From JAEUMD01 sp937950105 (lineage in GTDB: Bacteria > Pseudomonadota > Alphaproteobacteria > Rhizobiales > Hyphomicrobiaceae): DNA of 64,000 bases. Shown one piece after another: positions 56,581 to 64,000 of the stretch. The position numbers were made by a program, and so were the translations under genes. A model generated the notes under the pieces. That model saw only the letters and a program-made list of their open reading frames with translations, was not told the DNA's origin and did no database searches. Numbering within the stretch: position 1 is the stretch's first letter; every line of letters begins with the position of its first letter. The stretch is taken from positions 1 through 64,000 of the forward strand of contig DAISIT010000006.1 of the NCBI GenBank assembly GCA_036821845.1. The letters run 5' to 3'.

Positions 56581-56623
56581 CCTCTCCCGGGACGGGAGAG
56601 GGTGCCCGAAGGGCGGGTGAGGG
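56581..56623. repeat. Palindromic dispersed repeat between mraY and murD
   Basis: A perfect 9-bp hairpin (CCTCTCCCG-GGA-CGGGAGAGG) is followed by GCCCGAAGGGC and GGGTGAGGG. This composition (CTCTCCC...GGGAGAGG, then CGAAGGGCGGGTGAGGG) is a frequent intergenic repeat of Hyphomicrobiales genomes. It lies in the 234-nt gap of the dcw cluster and could act as an attenuating hairpin. Confidence 0.7.
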
Positions 56624-56711
56624 ACTTGCCGCAGGCGATACCACCGATGTCGACAAGGGCACTATCCGGCTTCGGCCACCTTCCCTCCCGCCAAGTGAGA
56701 AGGTCAGCACA

Positions 56712-57794
56712 TCAGCGCAGCTTCAGCGTGGCGAGGCCGATCAGGGCGAGGATCACCGAAATGATCCAGAAGCGCACGACGACGGTCGATTCCTTCCAGC
56801 CCTTCTGCTCGTAGTGATGGTGCAGCGGCGCCATGCGGAATACGCGCTTCCCCGTCAGCTTGAACGAGGCGACCTGGATGATGACCGACAGCGTCTCGAG
56901 AACAAACAGGCCGCCGACGATGCCGAGCACGATCTCGTGCTTGGTTGCAACGGCAATGGCGCCGAGCGCGCCGCCGAGGGCGAGCGAGCCGGTGTCGCCC
57001 ATGAAGATCATGGCGGGCGGCGCGTTGAACCACAGGAAGCCGAGGCCCGCGCCGATCAGTGCGCCGCACAGTACCGCGAGTTCACCCGCACCGGCGACGT
57101 AGTGAATCTGCAGATACGTTGCGAACTTGGCATTGCCGGTGAGATACGCGATCAGGCCGAAGGTGGCGGCAGCGATCATCACCGGGACGATGGCGAGGCC
57201 GTCGAGACCGTCGGTCAGGTTGACCGCGTTACCGGCGCCGACGATCACCAGCATGCCGAACACGACGAAGAAGAGGCCGAGCGGGATCAGCAGATTCTTG
57301 AAGAACGGCACGGTCAGCGCGTCCGAAAACCCCGGCGTGCCGATGGCGATGATGGCGTAGGTGGCGATCGCTGCGACGACGATCTCGATGAGCAGGCGGA
57401 ACTTGCCGCCGAAGCCCGCCGTCGTGCGCTTCGTCACCTTGAGGTAGTCGTCGTAGAAACCGATGGCCGCGTAGCTCACGGTCACGAACAGCACGATCCA
57501 GACATAGGCGTTCGACAGGTTCGACCACAGCAGCGTCGCGACGAGGAAGCCGGCGAGGATCATCAGGCCGCCCATGGTCGGCGTACCGGCCTTGGCGAAG
57601 TGCGTCTGCGGGCCGTCGGTGCGGATCGGCTGGCCCTTGCCCTGCTTGACGCGCAGCAGATCGATCATCGCCGGACCGAACAGCATCACGAACAGCAGCG
57701 CCGTGAAGATGGCGCCGCCGGTGCGGAATGTGATGTAGCGGAAGACGTTGAGCGGTCCGATCTGGTCGGAGAAATTGACGAGCTCGTAGAGCAT
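56712..57794 (-). CDS. mraY: Phospho-N-acetylmuramoyl-pentapeptide transferase MraY
   Basis: Makes lipid I at the inner membrane, 360 aa, about ten spans. The Asp-rich catalytic loops are intact: GFYDDYLKVTKRTTAGFGGK, NAVNLTDGLDGLAIVPVM, and IFMGDTGSLALGGALGAIAV. MAPLHHHYEQKGW, with the conserved HHH, is near the C-terminus. 47 nt after murF. Confidence 0.98.
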   Translation of the reverse strand: MLYELVNFSDQIGPLNVFRYITFRTGGAIFTALLFVMLFGPAMIDLLRVKQGKGQPIRTDGPQTHFAKAGTPTMGGLMILAGFLVATLLWSNLSNAYVWIVLFVTVSYAAIGFYDDYLKVTKRTTAGFGGKFRLLIEIVVAAIATYAIIAIGTPGFSDALTVPFFKNLLIPLGLFFVVFGMLVIVGAGNAVNLTDGLDGLAIVPVMIAAATFGLIAYLTGNAKFATYLQIHYVAGAGELAVLCGALIGAGLGFLWFNAPPAMIFMGDTGSLALGGALGAIAVATKHEIVLGIVGGLFVLETLSVIIQVASFKLTGKRVFRMAPLHHHYEQKGWKESTVVVRFWIISVILALIGLATLKLR

Positions 57795-57841
57795 GCCTTC
57801 GAAACCCCCAGCGGGATGCGCGCGAGCGCCCCCAGTTCACG

Positions 57842-59281
57842 TCAAGCGGCCTTTTCGGCCAACGATTTCACTGCGGCGACGAGCGGCGCCATGCGCGAGC
57901 CGTTCGAGCCCTTGATCATCACCACGTCGCCAGCCGCGAGCGCGGCGAGCAGCGCCGGCTGCAGCTCCGCCGAGGTCGCCGCCCAGGCGCCGCGCCTCTC
58001 AGCCGGCAGCGCGTCGAAGAGATGGCGCATGTTCGGCCCCGCCGCGAAGACGAGATCGACGCCCGCTTCGCCGATCGCATCGGCCAAGCCTTCATGCAGC
58101 GCGCGCGCCTGCGCTCCCAGCTCCAGCATGTCGCCGAGCACGGCGATGCGGCGCGGATGCGCGCTGCGCGGCAACGGCGCCAGCGCCAGCAAGGCCGCGC
58201 GCATCGATGCAGGATTGGCATTGTAGCTCTCGTCGATCAGCAGCACGCTGCCGCCGCCCCACGGCGCAAGCGTGCGCGAGCCACGCCCTTCCGGCGTGCG
58301 GAACGCGGCAAGGCCACGCAGGGCGTTCATCAGATCGGCACCGGCGGCTTTCAGTGCGGCGAGCACCGCGACCGCGTTCGCCACCATGTGCGCGCCGACC
58401 GCGCCGAGCACGAACGACTGCCCGTGCGCGTCGACCAGCGTCTGCCCGTCGACCTCGTGCGCGCGCACCAGACGCACCAGCCCGAGGCCGAGCGTGGCGG
58501 GGTCGAAATCCTCCGGTTTGTGCAGGCGGCCGCTGAACGGCACCACGCGCACGCCGGGCTGGCGCAGCGCCGCGTCACGCAGGCGCGCATAATGCGCATT
58601 GTCGTAGTTGATGATGGCCGTGCCGCCGTCACCGAGCCCGGTGAAAATTTCGGCCTTGGCGTCGGCGATGGCTTCCTCGCTGCCGAAGTGCTCGAGATGC
58701 GCGGAGACCACCGTCGTTACGATGGCAACGTGCGGGCGCACGAACGCGACCAGCGGCGTGATCTCGCCCGCGTGGTTCATGCCGATCTCGAAGATGGCGT
58801 AGCGTGTCGAAGCCGGCATTGACGCAAGGGTGAGCGGCACGCCCCAGTGGTTGTTGAACGACTTGGCGCTCGCATGCGTGGCGCCGAGACGTTCGCAGCA
58901 GGCGCGCAGCATCTCTTTCGTCGTCGTCTTGCCAGCGCTGCCCGTCACCGCGATGACGCGCGCTTCCGGCGCCAGCCGCGCCCGCGCCGCGACCGCGATG
59001 CGTTCGAGCGCGCGCAGCGGATCATCGACGCGGATCAGCAGCGCGTCGCCCGGTTTGCGCTCATAGCCGCGCGATACCAACGCCGCCGCCGCGCCCTTGG
59101 CGAACGCCGCCGATACGAACTCGTGGCCGTCGCGCTGATCCTTGAGCGCGATAAACAGATCGCCCGGCTGCAGCGAGCGCGTGTCGATGGAGAGCCCGGT
59201 GACGTCACCCGAGCGCTCACCGTCCGCCAGCCCCTCGGCGGCAGTCACCAGCGCATGGATCGTCCACAGCGGCTCAGTCAT
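57842..59281 (-). CDS. murF: UDP-MurNAc-tripeptide--D-Ala-D-Ala ligase MurF
   Basis: Adds D-Ala-D-Ala to finish the pentapeptide, 479 aa. ATP site VTGSAGKTTTKEMLRACCER, then FNNHWGVPLTLASMPASTRY, FEIGMNHAGEITPLVAFVRP, and DESYNANPASMRAALLAL in the C-terminal domain. Start at 59281 (MTEPLWTIHALVTAAEG) has GGAG upstream; the frame is open to 59332. Separated from murE by 188 nt that include a repeat element. Confidence 0.97.
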   Translation of the reverse strand: MTEPLWTIHALVTAAEGLADGERSGDVTGLSIDTRSLQPGDLFIALKDQRDGHEFVSAAFAKGAAAALVSRGYERKPGDALLIRVDDPLRALERIAVAARARLAPEARVIAVTGSAGKTTTKEMLRACCERLGATHASAKSFNNHWGVPLTLASMPASTRYAIFEIGMNHAGEITPLVAFVRPHVAIVTTVVSAHLEHFGSEEAIADAKAEIFTGLGDGGTAIINYDNAHYARLRDAALRQPGVRVVPFSGRLHKPEDFDPATLGLGLVRLVRAHEVDGQTLVDAHGQSFVLGAVGAHMVANAVAVLAALKAAGADLMNALRGLAAFRTPEGRGSRTLAPWGGGSVLLIDESYNANPASMRAALLALAPLPRSAHPRRIAVLGDMLELGAQARALHEGLADAIGEAGVDLVFAAGPNMRHLFDALPAERRGAWAATSAELQPALLAALAAGDVVMIKGSNGSRMAPLVAAVKSLAEKAA

Positions 59282-59326
59282 GCTCACTCCGGCCTGCGAT
59301 TTGCGAACGGGTTCCATACCCATCGA

Positions 59327-59428
59327 CGTCATTCCCGCGAAGGCGGGAACCCAGCCACGTCGAAATGAGCGGCTCCGTCTCTCGAACTCGAGCTGTGTCT
59401 GGATCCCGGCTCAAGGGCCGGGATGACG
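59327..59428. repeat. Palindrome-ended dispersed repeat between murE and murF
   Basis: Left end CGTCATTCCCGCGAAGGCGG with hairpin TTCCCGC-GAAG-GCGGGAA, right end GGATCCCGGCTCAAGGGCCG plus GGATGACG with hairpin CCCGGC-TCAAG-GGCCGGG. The outer CGTCAT and ATGACG are inverted. Same family of ends as 37787-37935. It lies in the middle of the dcw cluster. Confidence 0.78.
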
Positions 59429-59469
59429 TAAGGGTGGAGCAACTGGATTGCTCCACAGACATCGACCCG

Positions 59470-60930
59470 CTAGCCATGCCCCGTCTCCCGTGCGATTGCC
59501 GCCCGCGCCACCTCGTGATCCGAAAACGGCAGTACCTTGTCGCCGACGATCTGGCCCGTCTCGTGGCCCTTGCCGGCGATCAGCACGACATCGCCTTTTC
59601 CCATGCCGGCAATCGCTGCCGTAATCGCCTCGGCGCGGTCGCCAATCTCGCGCGCGCCAACGGCTCCCGCCAGGATCTCGGCGCGGATCGCTGCCGGCAC
59701 CTCGGTCCTCGGATTGTCGTCCGTCACGATCACCTGGTCGGCGCCTTCGACTGCGAGCCGCCCCATGATCGGCCGCTTGCCCTTGTCGCGGTCGCCACCG
59801 CAGCCGAACACGCATACGAGCCTGCCGGTGACGAACGGCCGGACACCCGCAAGCGCGGCGGCAAGTGCTTCGGGCTTGTGCGCGTAATCGACGACGACGA
59901 GCCCGCCGCGGGACTCGCCCACCACATCGAGGCGGCCGGGCACACCCTGCAAGGTTTCGAGCGCGGCGAGGGCGTCCTCCGTGGCGGTACCTGCAGCGAT
60001 GGCGAGTCCGGCGGCAACCAGCGCGTTCTCGACCTGATAGGCGCCGATCAGCGGCAAACGGATCTCGGCGTCGCCATGCGCGTGCTCGATGCGCAGCAGC
60101 TGGCGAAATCCGTCGCGCTCAGCTGCGACGAGTCGCAGCGCCGTGCCCGCGCGCCCGACGGTGCGCACGTCGAGGCCGCGCGCGCGGGCGGCATCCGCGA
60201 CATGGTCCCCATAGGCCCCGTCGGCGTTGACGACGGCCGGCTGCCCCGGATGCAGCAACGCCCCGAACAGGCGCATCTTGGCCGCAAGATACTCTTCGAC
60301 CGTCGCGTGATAATCCATGTGATCGCGGCCGAGATTGGTGAACGCCGCCGCCGTCAGCCGCACGCCATCGAGGCGATGCTGGTCGAGACCGTGCGAGGAC
60401 GCCTCGAACGCGAGATGCGAAATGCCCTCGCGTGCCAGCTCGTCGAGGGTCCGATGCAGCGACACCGGATCGGGCGTCGTCAACGAGCCGTAGACGGCGC
60501 CGTCCGGCTTGACGATGCCGATGGTGCCGAGCGAGGCGGCGCGCTTGCCGGCGTGCGCGAAAATCTGGCGCGTGAACTCGGCGACCGAGGTCTTGCCGCT
60601 GGTGCCGGTGACGGCGACCGTGACGGCCGGTTGCGCCGGGTAGAAGCGCGACGCCATCAGCGCCAGTTCGCGGCGCGGGTTCGCCACCCTGAGGACGATG
60701 GCACCGATTCCGTCCGGCACCTCTGTTTCGGACCGCGTCACGATCACGGAAGCGCCACGTGCGGCCGCGTCGGCAACGAACCGTGCGCCATCGGTGCGCG
60801 CGCCCGGCATGGCGACGAACACGAACCCGGGCGCGGCGAGCCGGCTGTCGGCAGTCAACCCCGTTATGAACAGGCGCGCGGCGGCGTCCGGCGCGGCAAT
60901 CTCGGGACCGAGGAGTTGCGACAGCAGCAT
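59470..60930 (-). CDS. murE: UDP-MurNAc-L-Ala-D-Glu--2,6-diaminopimelate ligase MurE
   Basis: Adds meso-diaminopimelate, 486 aa. ATP site AVTGTSGKTSVAEFTRQIFA, TPDPVSLHRTLDELAREGIS, the carbamylated-lysine region LAAKMRLFGALL, and the substrate-selecting DNPR motif (405-408) in VTDDNPRTEVPAAI, which marks the meso-DAP enzyme rather than the lysine-adding one. Start at 60930. 202 nt after ftsI. Confidence 0.97.
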   Translation of the reverse strand: MLLSQLLGPEIAAPDAAARLFITGLTADSRLAAPGFVFVAMPGARTDGARFVADAAARGASVIVTRSETEVPDGIGAIVLRVANPRRELALMASRFYPAQPAVTVAVTGTSGKTSVAEFTRQIFAHAGKRAASLGTIGIVKPDGAVYGSLTTPDPVSLHRTLDELAREGISHLAFEASSHGLDQHRLDGVRLTAAAFTNLGRDHMDYHATVEEYLAAKMRLFGALLHPGQPAVVNADGAYGDHVADAARARGLDVRTVGRAGTALRLVAAERDGFRQLLRIEHAHGDAEIRLPLIGAYQVENALVAAGLAIAAGTATEDALAALETLQGVPGRLDVVGESRGGLVVVDYAHKPEALAAALAGVRPFVTGRLVCVFGCGGDRDKGKRPIMGRLAVEGADQVIVTDDNPRTEVPAAIRAEILAGAVGAREIGDRAEAITAAIAGMGKGDVVLIAGKGHETGQIVGDKVLPFSDHEVARAAIARETGHG

Positions 60931-61132
60931 ATCTCGCGAAACCCGAGCTCGAGGCTTGTCATGCGTGCGCCGGCCACGGCGCCGGGTCGCGCCTGTCGAG
61001 GTGCGCCGCGAAGCAGTGACCGGGCGAGTACGCCGAGTGTCATATGTTCGGAACGGTGCAGCGTCAAACGGCAGTGCACGGCGTTACGCGACGAGTTTGC
61101 AACACTCGTGCGCCAACTCGTTCAGATGATTA

Positions 61133-62815
61133 TCAAGGTTGTATCGGCGCCGGCCACACGCCGAGCTGCGGCGCGATGCGCCGGACCAGCCGGGCCGTGA
61201 CCGGGGCTGCGGTCTGGCTGGCCGTCACCTCGCCACCCGAAGCCGCCGTGCGGGCTGGCTCGAACACCATGACGAGGGTCAGAAAGCGCGGATCGGAAAT
61301 CGGGAAAGCCCCGAGGAACGACGAGATCACCGCGTTGCGGTCGTACTTGCCCCGCGTGGCGATCTCCGCCGTGCCGGTCTTGCCTCCGACCGCATAGCCT
61401 TCCGCGTCCGCGCGCTTGCCGGTGCCGCCCCCCTCGGCGACGTTGCGCGCCATCAGCTCGCGCAGCTCAGCGCTGGTCTCGGCCCGGATGACGCGGCGGC
61501 GGGGCGCCTCGCCCGTTCGCTTCAGGAACGTCGGCTGGATGTACTCGCCGCCATTGACCAACGCGGCGGCGGCGGCGGCGAATTGCAGCGGCGCGACCGC
61601 GAGGCCGTGACCGTAGGCGATGGTGATGGTCTCGATCTCCTCCCAGCGCGCGGGCAGCATCGGCCTGGCGAGCGCCGCCGCCTCGGTCCGCATGGGCGCC
61701 AGCAGGCCGAGGCTGTCGAGGAAGGCGCGCTGGCGTGTCGGTCCGCCGCCGAGCGCGAGTCGCGCCGCGCCGACGTTCGACGACTTCAGGAACACCTCGG
61801 AGACGGTCAGCGGCCGTCCGGCCGGATGCGGGTCCTCGATGACGAAGCGCCCGGATTTCAATGGCTCGGTGACATCGACCATCGTGCCCGGACCGACGCG
61901 CCCGGCGTCGAGCGCTTCCGCGACCGTCATAAGCTTGAAGATCGAGCCGAGTTCGAAGGTGCCGCCGTTGATGCGGTCGATGCGTTCGTCGACGAGCGCG
62001 TCCGTCGCAATGGCGGGATCGACACCCGGCAGCGCCGCACTGGCCAGCACCTCGCCCGTGCGCACGTCGAGCACCAGCCCTGCGGTCGCAGACGCCCGAT
62101 AGGACTCCATGGCCGCCGCCAGCTCGTCCTCGAGCGCGTGCTGCACGCCGAGATCGAGCGAAAGCACCACCGGGCGGCGCGTGCTCGGCGCGGCGTGAAC
62201 GATCGGCTCGACCAGATTGCTTTCGTCGAGATGCCGCTCGATACCGGCGATGGCGCGGTTGTCGATGTTGACGCCGCCGAGCACATGGCCGGCGAGGCGT
62301 CCACCCGGATACGCGCGTCGCAGCTCGTTGCGGAAGGCGAGACCGGGCAGGCCGAGATCGTGAACGCGCTGCGCCATCTGCGGCGACAGTCCGCGCCGCA
62401 CCCAGACGAAGCGCCGCGTCTTGTCGGCAAGCGCATCGCGCAAGGCGGCGCTGTCGAGATCGGGCAGCACGGCGCGCAGTTTCTCCACCACCTCGTCGCG
62501 ATCGGAGATCAGCAGCGGGTCGGCGTAGAGCGACGGCGCCTCGACGTCGCTGGCCAGCAGGCGACCGTTACGGTCGACGATGTCGGGCCGCGCCAGCGAC
62601 GTCGCGATCGGGCTCGACATGTTGGACTGCACCGCCGGCGCGCCGGTGGCCGCCAGCCGCACGAGCTGCACCGCGACCATGCCGAACGCGAACACCACCG
62701 TCGCCGTCACGAAGGTCGTGCGGTGGATGGCATCGGCGAGACGCCCGGCGCGGGACGGCAGGCGCTGGCCGGCGCGTGTCCGGGCTTCCGTCGATATGGT
62801 GACGCCGCGGCGCAT
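61133..62815 (-). CDS. ftsI: Septal peptidoglycan transpeptidase FtsI (PBP3)
   Basis: Class B penicillin-binding protein of the divisome, 560 aa. One span near the N-terminus (TTFVTATVVFAFGMVAVQLV, about 33-52). The transpeptidase motifs are complete: SIFK (S291 nucleophile, K294), SSN (345-347) and KTG (479-481). The pedestal domain has the RPDIVDRNGRLLA segment. Start at 62815 (MRRGVTISTEARTRAG) is 16 nt after the ftsL stop with GAGG close upstream; in-frame Met codons at 62887 and 62872 would overlap ftsL. Confidence 0.95.
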   Translation of the reverse strand: MRRGVTISTEARTRAGQRLPSRAGRLADAIHRTTFVTATVVFAFGMVAVQLVRLAATGAPAVQSNMSSPIATSLARPDIVDRNGRLLASDVEAPSLYADPLLISDRDEVVEKLRAVLPDLDSAALRDALADKTRRFVWVRRGLSPQMAQRVHDLGLPGLAFRNELRRAYPGGRLAGHVLGGVNIDNRAIAGIERHLDESNLVEPIVHAAPSTRRPVVLSLDLGVQHALEDELAAAMESYRASATAGLVLDVRTGEVLASAALPGVDPAIATDALVDERIDRINGGTFELGSIFKLMTVAEALDAGRVGPGTMVDVTEPLKSGRFVIEDPHPAGRPLTVSEVFLKSSNVGAARLALGGGPTRQRAFLDSLGLLAPMRTEAAALARPMLPARWEEIETITIAYGHGLAVAPLQFAAAAAALVNGGEYIQPTFLKRTGEAPRRRVIRAETSAELRELMARNVAEGGGTGKRADAEGYAVGGKTGTAEIATRGKYDRNAVISSFLGAFPISDPRFLTLVMVFEPARTAASGGEVTASQTAAPVTARLVRRIAPQLGVWPAPIQP

Positions 62816-62831
62816 CGCCTCGCGCCCGCGC

Positions 62832-63137
62832 TCAGTGGCTCGCGCCGCGGAGCGGCGCCGCCAGCGTCGCATAGCCTCCCGCCGCATCGGCGTCGGCGAG
62901 TTGCGCCGGGCCGGGCGGCACGAGGCCCATGTCGCGCGCCAGCGGCGCGATGCGCTCGGGGCGTGCCAGATGCGCACGCTCGGCCTTCAGCACAGCGATG
63001 TCGCTGCGCAAAGTCTGCGCGGCGCGATCCTGCTGCTGCACCTGGCCTTCGAGCAGCCGGGTCTCGTTGTTGAGGGCGTAGAGCAGGAAGGCGCTCGAAA
63101 GCGCGAGGCAGATGGCGGACAGGGTGAGCAGACGCAT
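62832..63137 (-). CDS. ftsL: Cell division protein FtsL
   Basis: Short bitopic divisome protein, 101 aa. One span (LLTLSAICLALSSAFLLYAL) followed by a leucine-zipper-like coiled coil (NETRLLEGQVQQQDRAAQTL). Small size and place between rsmH and ftsI identify it although FtsL is poorly conserved. Both neighbours are close (36 and 16 nt). Confidence 0.88.
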   Translation of the reverse strand: MRLLTLSAICLALSSAFLLYALNNETRLLEGQVQQQDRAAQTLRSDIAVLKAERAHLARPERIAPLARDMGLVPPGPAQLADADAAGGYATLAAPLRGASH

Positions 63138-63173
63138 GGAACACGCTCCCGTTGGTCGTCGGTACCGCGGCCG

Positions 63174-64000
63174 TCATGGCCGCTCGTCGAGGTCGTCCTC
63201 CGTCGCCGGCCAGGGCGCGGCTTCGGTGCGGACCGCGGCACGCAAGCGTGCCGAACGGGCGCGCGGATTGACCTCCAGTTCATCTTTCGAAGACGTTAAC
63301 GGCCGACGGTTAACAATCCGGAAACTCGGAGCCTGCAATTCGATCGATTGCTCGGGAAGGTAGCGCGAGCCGCGCGGTTCACGCCCCGTGCGCGCGGTGA
63401 AGAACTGCTTGACGATGCGATCCTCGAGGGAATGGAAGGTCACGACGACGAGGCGTCCGCCGGGTTTCAGTATGCGTTCCGCCGCCAGCAGGGCACGGCG
63501 CAGTTCGCCGAGCTCGTCGTTGACGTAGATGCGCAGAGCCTGAAAGGTTTTCGTCGCCGGATGCGCCTTCTGGTCGTGGCGGCGGCCGCCGAGCGCGCGC
63601 GTCACGACCTCGGCGAGATCGAGCGTGCGCGCGAACGGTTCGACGGCGCGGCGGCGCACGAGAGCCCGCGCGATGGCGCGCGAGCGGTGCTCCTCACCGA
63701 GCCTGTAGAGGATGTCGGCGATGTCGGCTTCGTCGAAGCTGTTGACGACGTCGGCGGCGGAGCGGCCCGCCGCGCTCATGCGCATGTCGAGCGGGCCGTC
63801 GTGCTGGAACGAGAAACCGCGCTCGGCCTCGTCGAGTTGCATGGACGAGACGCCGATGTCGAGGACCACGCCGTCGGCGGGCGCGAAGCCTTCCTGCTCG
63901 GCCACCTCCGCCAGGTCACCGAACGGCGTTTCGACGAGGCGCAGCCGCCCCGACATCTCCGCAACGAGAGCCGCACCCGCCGCGATCGCATTCGGATCGC
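63174..64000 (-). CDS. rsmH: 16S rRNA (cytosine-1402-N4)-methyltransferase RsmH, C-terminal part (cut by window edge)
   Basis: Modifies C1402 of 16S rRNA. The visible part has the family's DGVVLDIGVSSMQLDEAERG (SAM-proximal), RGFSFQHDGPLDMRM, ATKTFQALRIYVNDELGELR and VVTFHSLEDRIVKQFF segments, and the ending RNPRARSARLRA-like VNPRARSARLRA. The frame continues without a stop to the right edge (DPNAIAAGAALVAEM), so the start is outside the window. First gene seen of the dcw cluster; mraZ is expected beyond the edge. Confidence 0.96.
   Translation of the reverse strand, partial: DPNAIAAGAALVAEMSGRLRLVETPFGDLAEVAEQEGFAPADGVVLDIGVSSMQLDEAERGFSFQHDGPLDMRMSAAGRSAADVVNSFDEADIADILYRLGEEHRSRAIARALVRRRAVEPFARTLDLAEVVTRALGGRRHDQKAHPATKTFQALRIYVNDELGELRRALLAAERILKPGGRLVVVTFHSLEDRIVKQFFTARTGREPRGSRYLPEQSIELQAPSFRIVNRRPLTSSKDELEVNPRARSARLRAAVRTEAAPWPATEDDLDERP

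Noticed and set aside
63294..63314. TTAAC pair near the right edge resembling a CtrA site
   Set aside because: The two TTAAC elements are separated by 9 nt rather than fitting the TTAA-N7-TTAA form, and they lie inside the rsmH coding region.

Overview
The window is chromosomal DNA of high GC content (by eye about two thirds G+C), densely coding, from an alphaproteobacterium, most probably of the order Hyphomicrobiales (Rhizobiales). This rests on the pcm-tolC-popZ-valS order, two DUF2497 (PopZ-type) proteins, a class I lysyl-tRNA synthetase, and a complete division and cell-wall (dcw) cluster that runs on into lpxC-bamD-ligA. The genus cannot be settled from sequence alone. I see no phage, no CRISPR array, no intact insertion sequence and no gene I recognise as a dedicated transcription factor.

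Layout. Positions 1-9405 (minus strand) read from the right as pcm, two TolC-family genes, two PopZ/DUF2497 genes and valS, which is cut by the left edge. The usual single copies of tolC and popZ are both doubled here. A dispersed repeat of about 138 bp lies between the two tolC genes, and a second, inverted copy lies near 16 kb. tRNA-Cys(GCA) and tRNA-Asn(GTT) lie at 9.9-10.3 kb. From 10.6 to 20 kb there is a mixed set: an O-antigen-ligase-like gene broken by one in-frame TGA, a UDP-glucuronate 4-epimerase gene, msrA, an unusually long mepA, a sterol-desaturase-family gene, an alpha/beta hydrolase, a MgtC/DUF4010 membrane protein and unknowns. From 20.7 to 30.6 kb come a TerB-like gene, lysK, a SulP transporter, the recombination and replication set (SRP RNA, dnaX, ybaB, a DUF2585 gene, recR) and nudC. 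From 30.7 to 32.3 kb lies a small copper-delivery cassette (DUF2946-like, PCu(A)C, Sco). From 32.4 to 37.8 kb are an FkbM methyltransferase, a secreted RNase T2, several unknowns and an AIM24-family protein.

From 37.9 kb to the right edge the minus strand carries, in transcription order, rsmH (cut by the edge), ftsL, ftsI, murE, murF, mraY, murD, ftsW, murG, murC, murB, an unknown membrane protein, ddl, ftsQ, ftsA, ftsZ, lpxC, bamD, an Mpo1-like gene and ligA. Together these make UDP-MurNAc-pentapeptide and lipid II, move division to midcell, and supply lipid A and outer-membrane assembly. Departures from the usual order are a small lipoprotein gene on the opposite strand between murB and ddl, palindromic repeats in two gaps between mur genes, and no recN between bamD and ligA.

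I found no gene set that I would call a new biological system. The most useful leads are the double tolC/popZ duplication with a degenerate hairpin tip in one TolC, the 138-bp inverted repeat family, the nonsense codon in the O-antigen-ligase gene, the dcw insertions, and extended or altered versions of MepA, LigA and DnaX.
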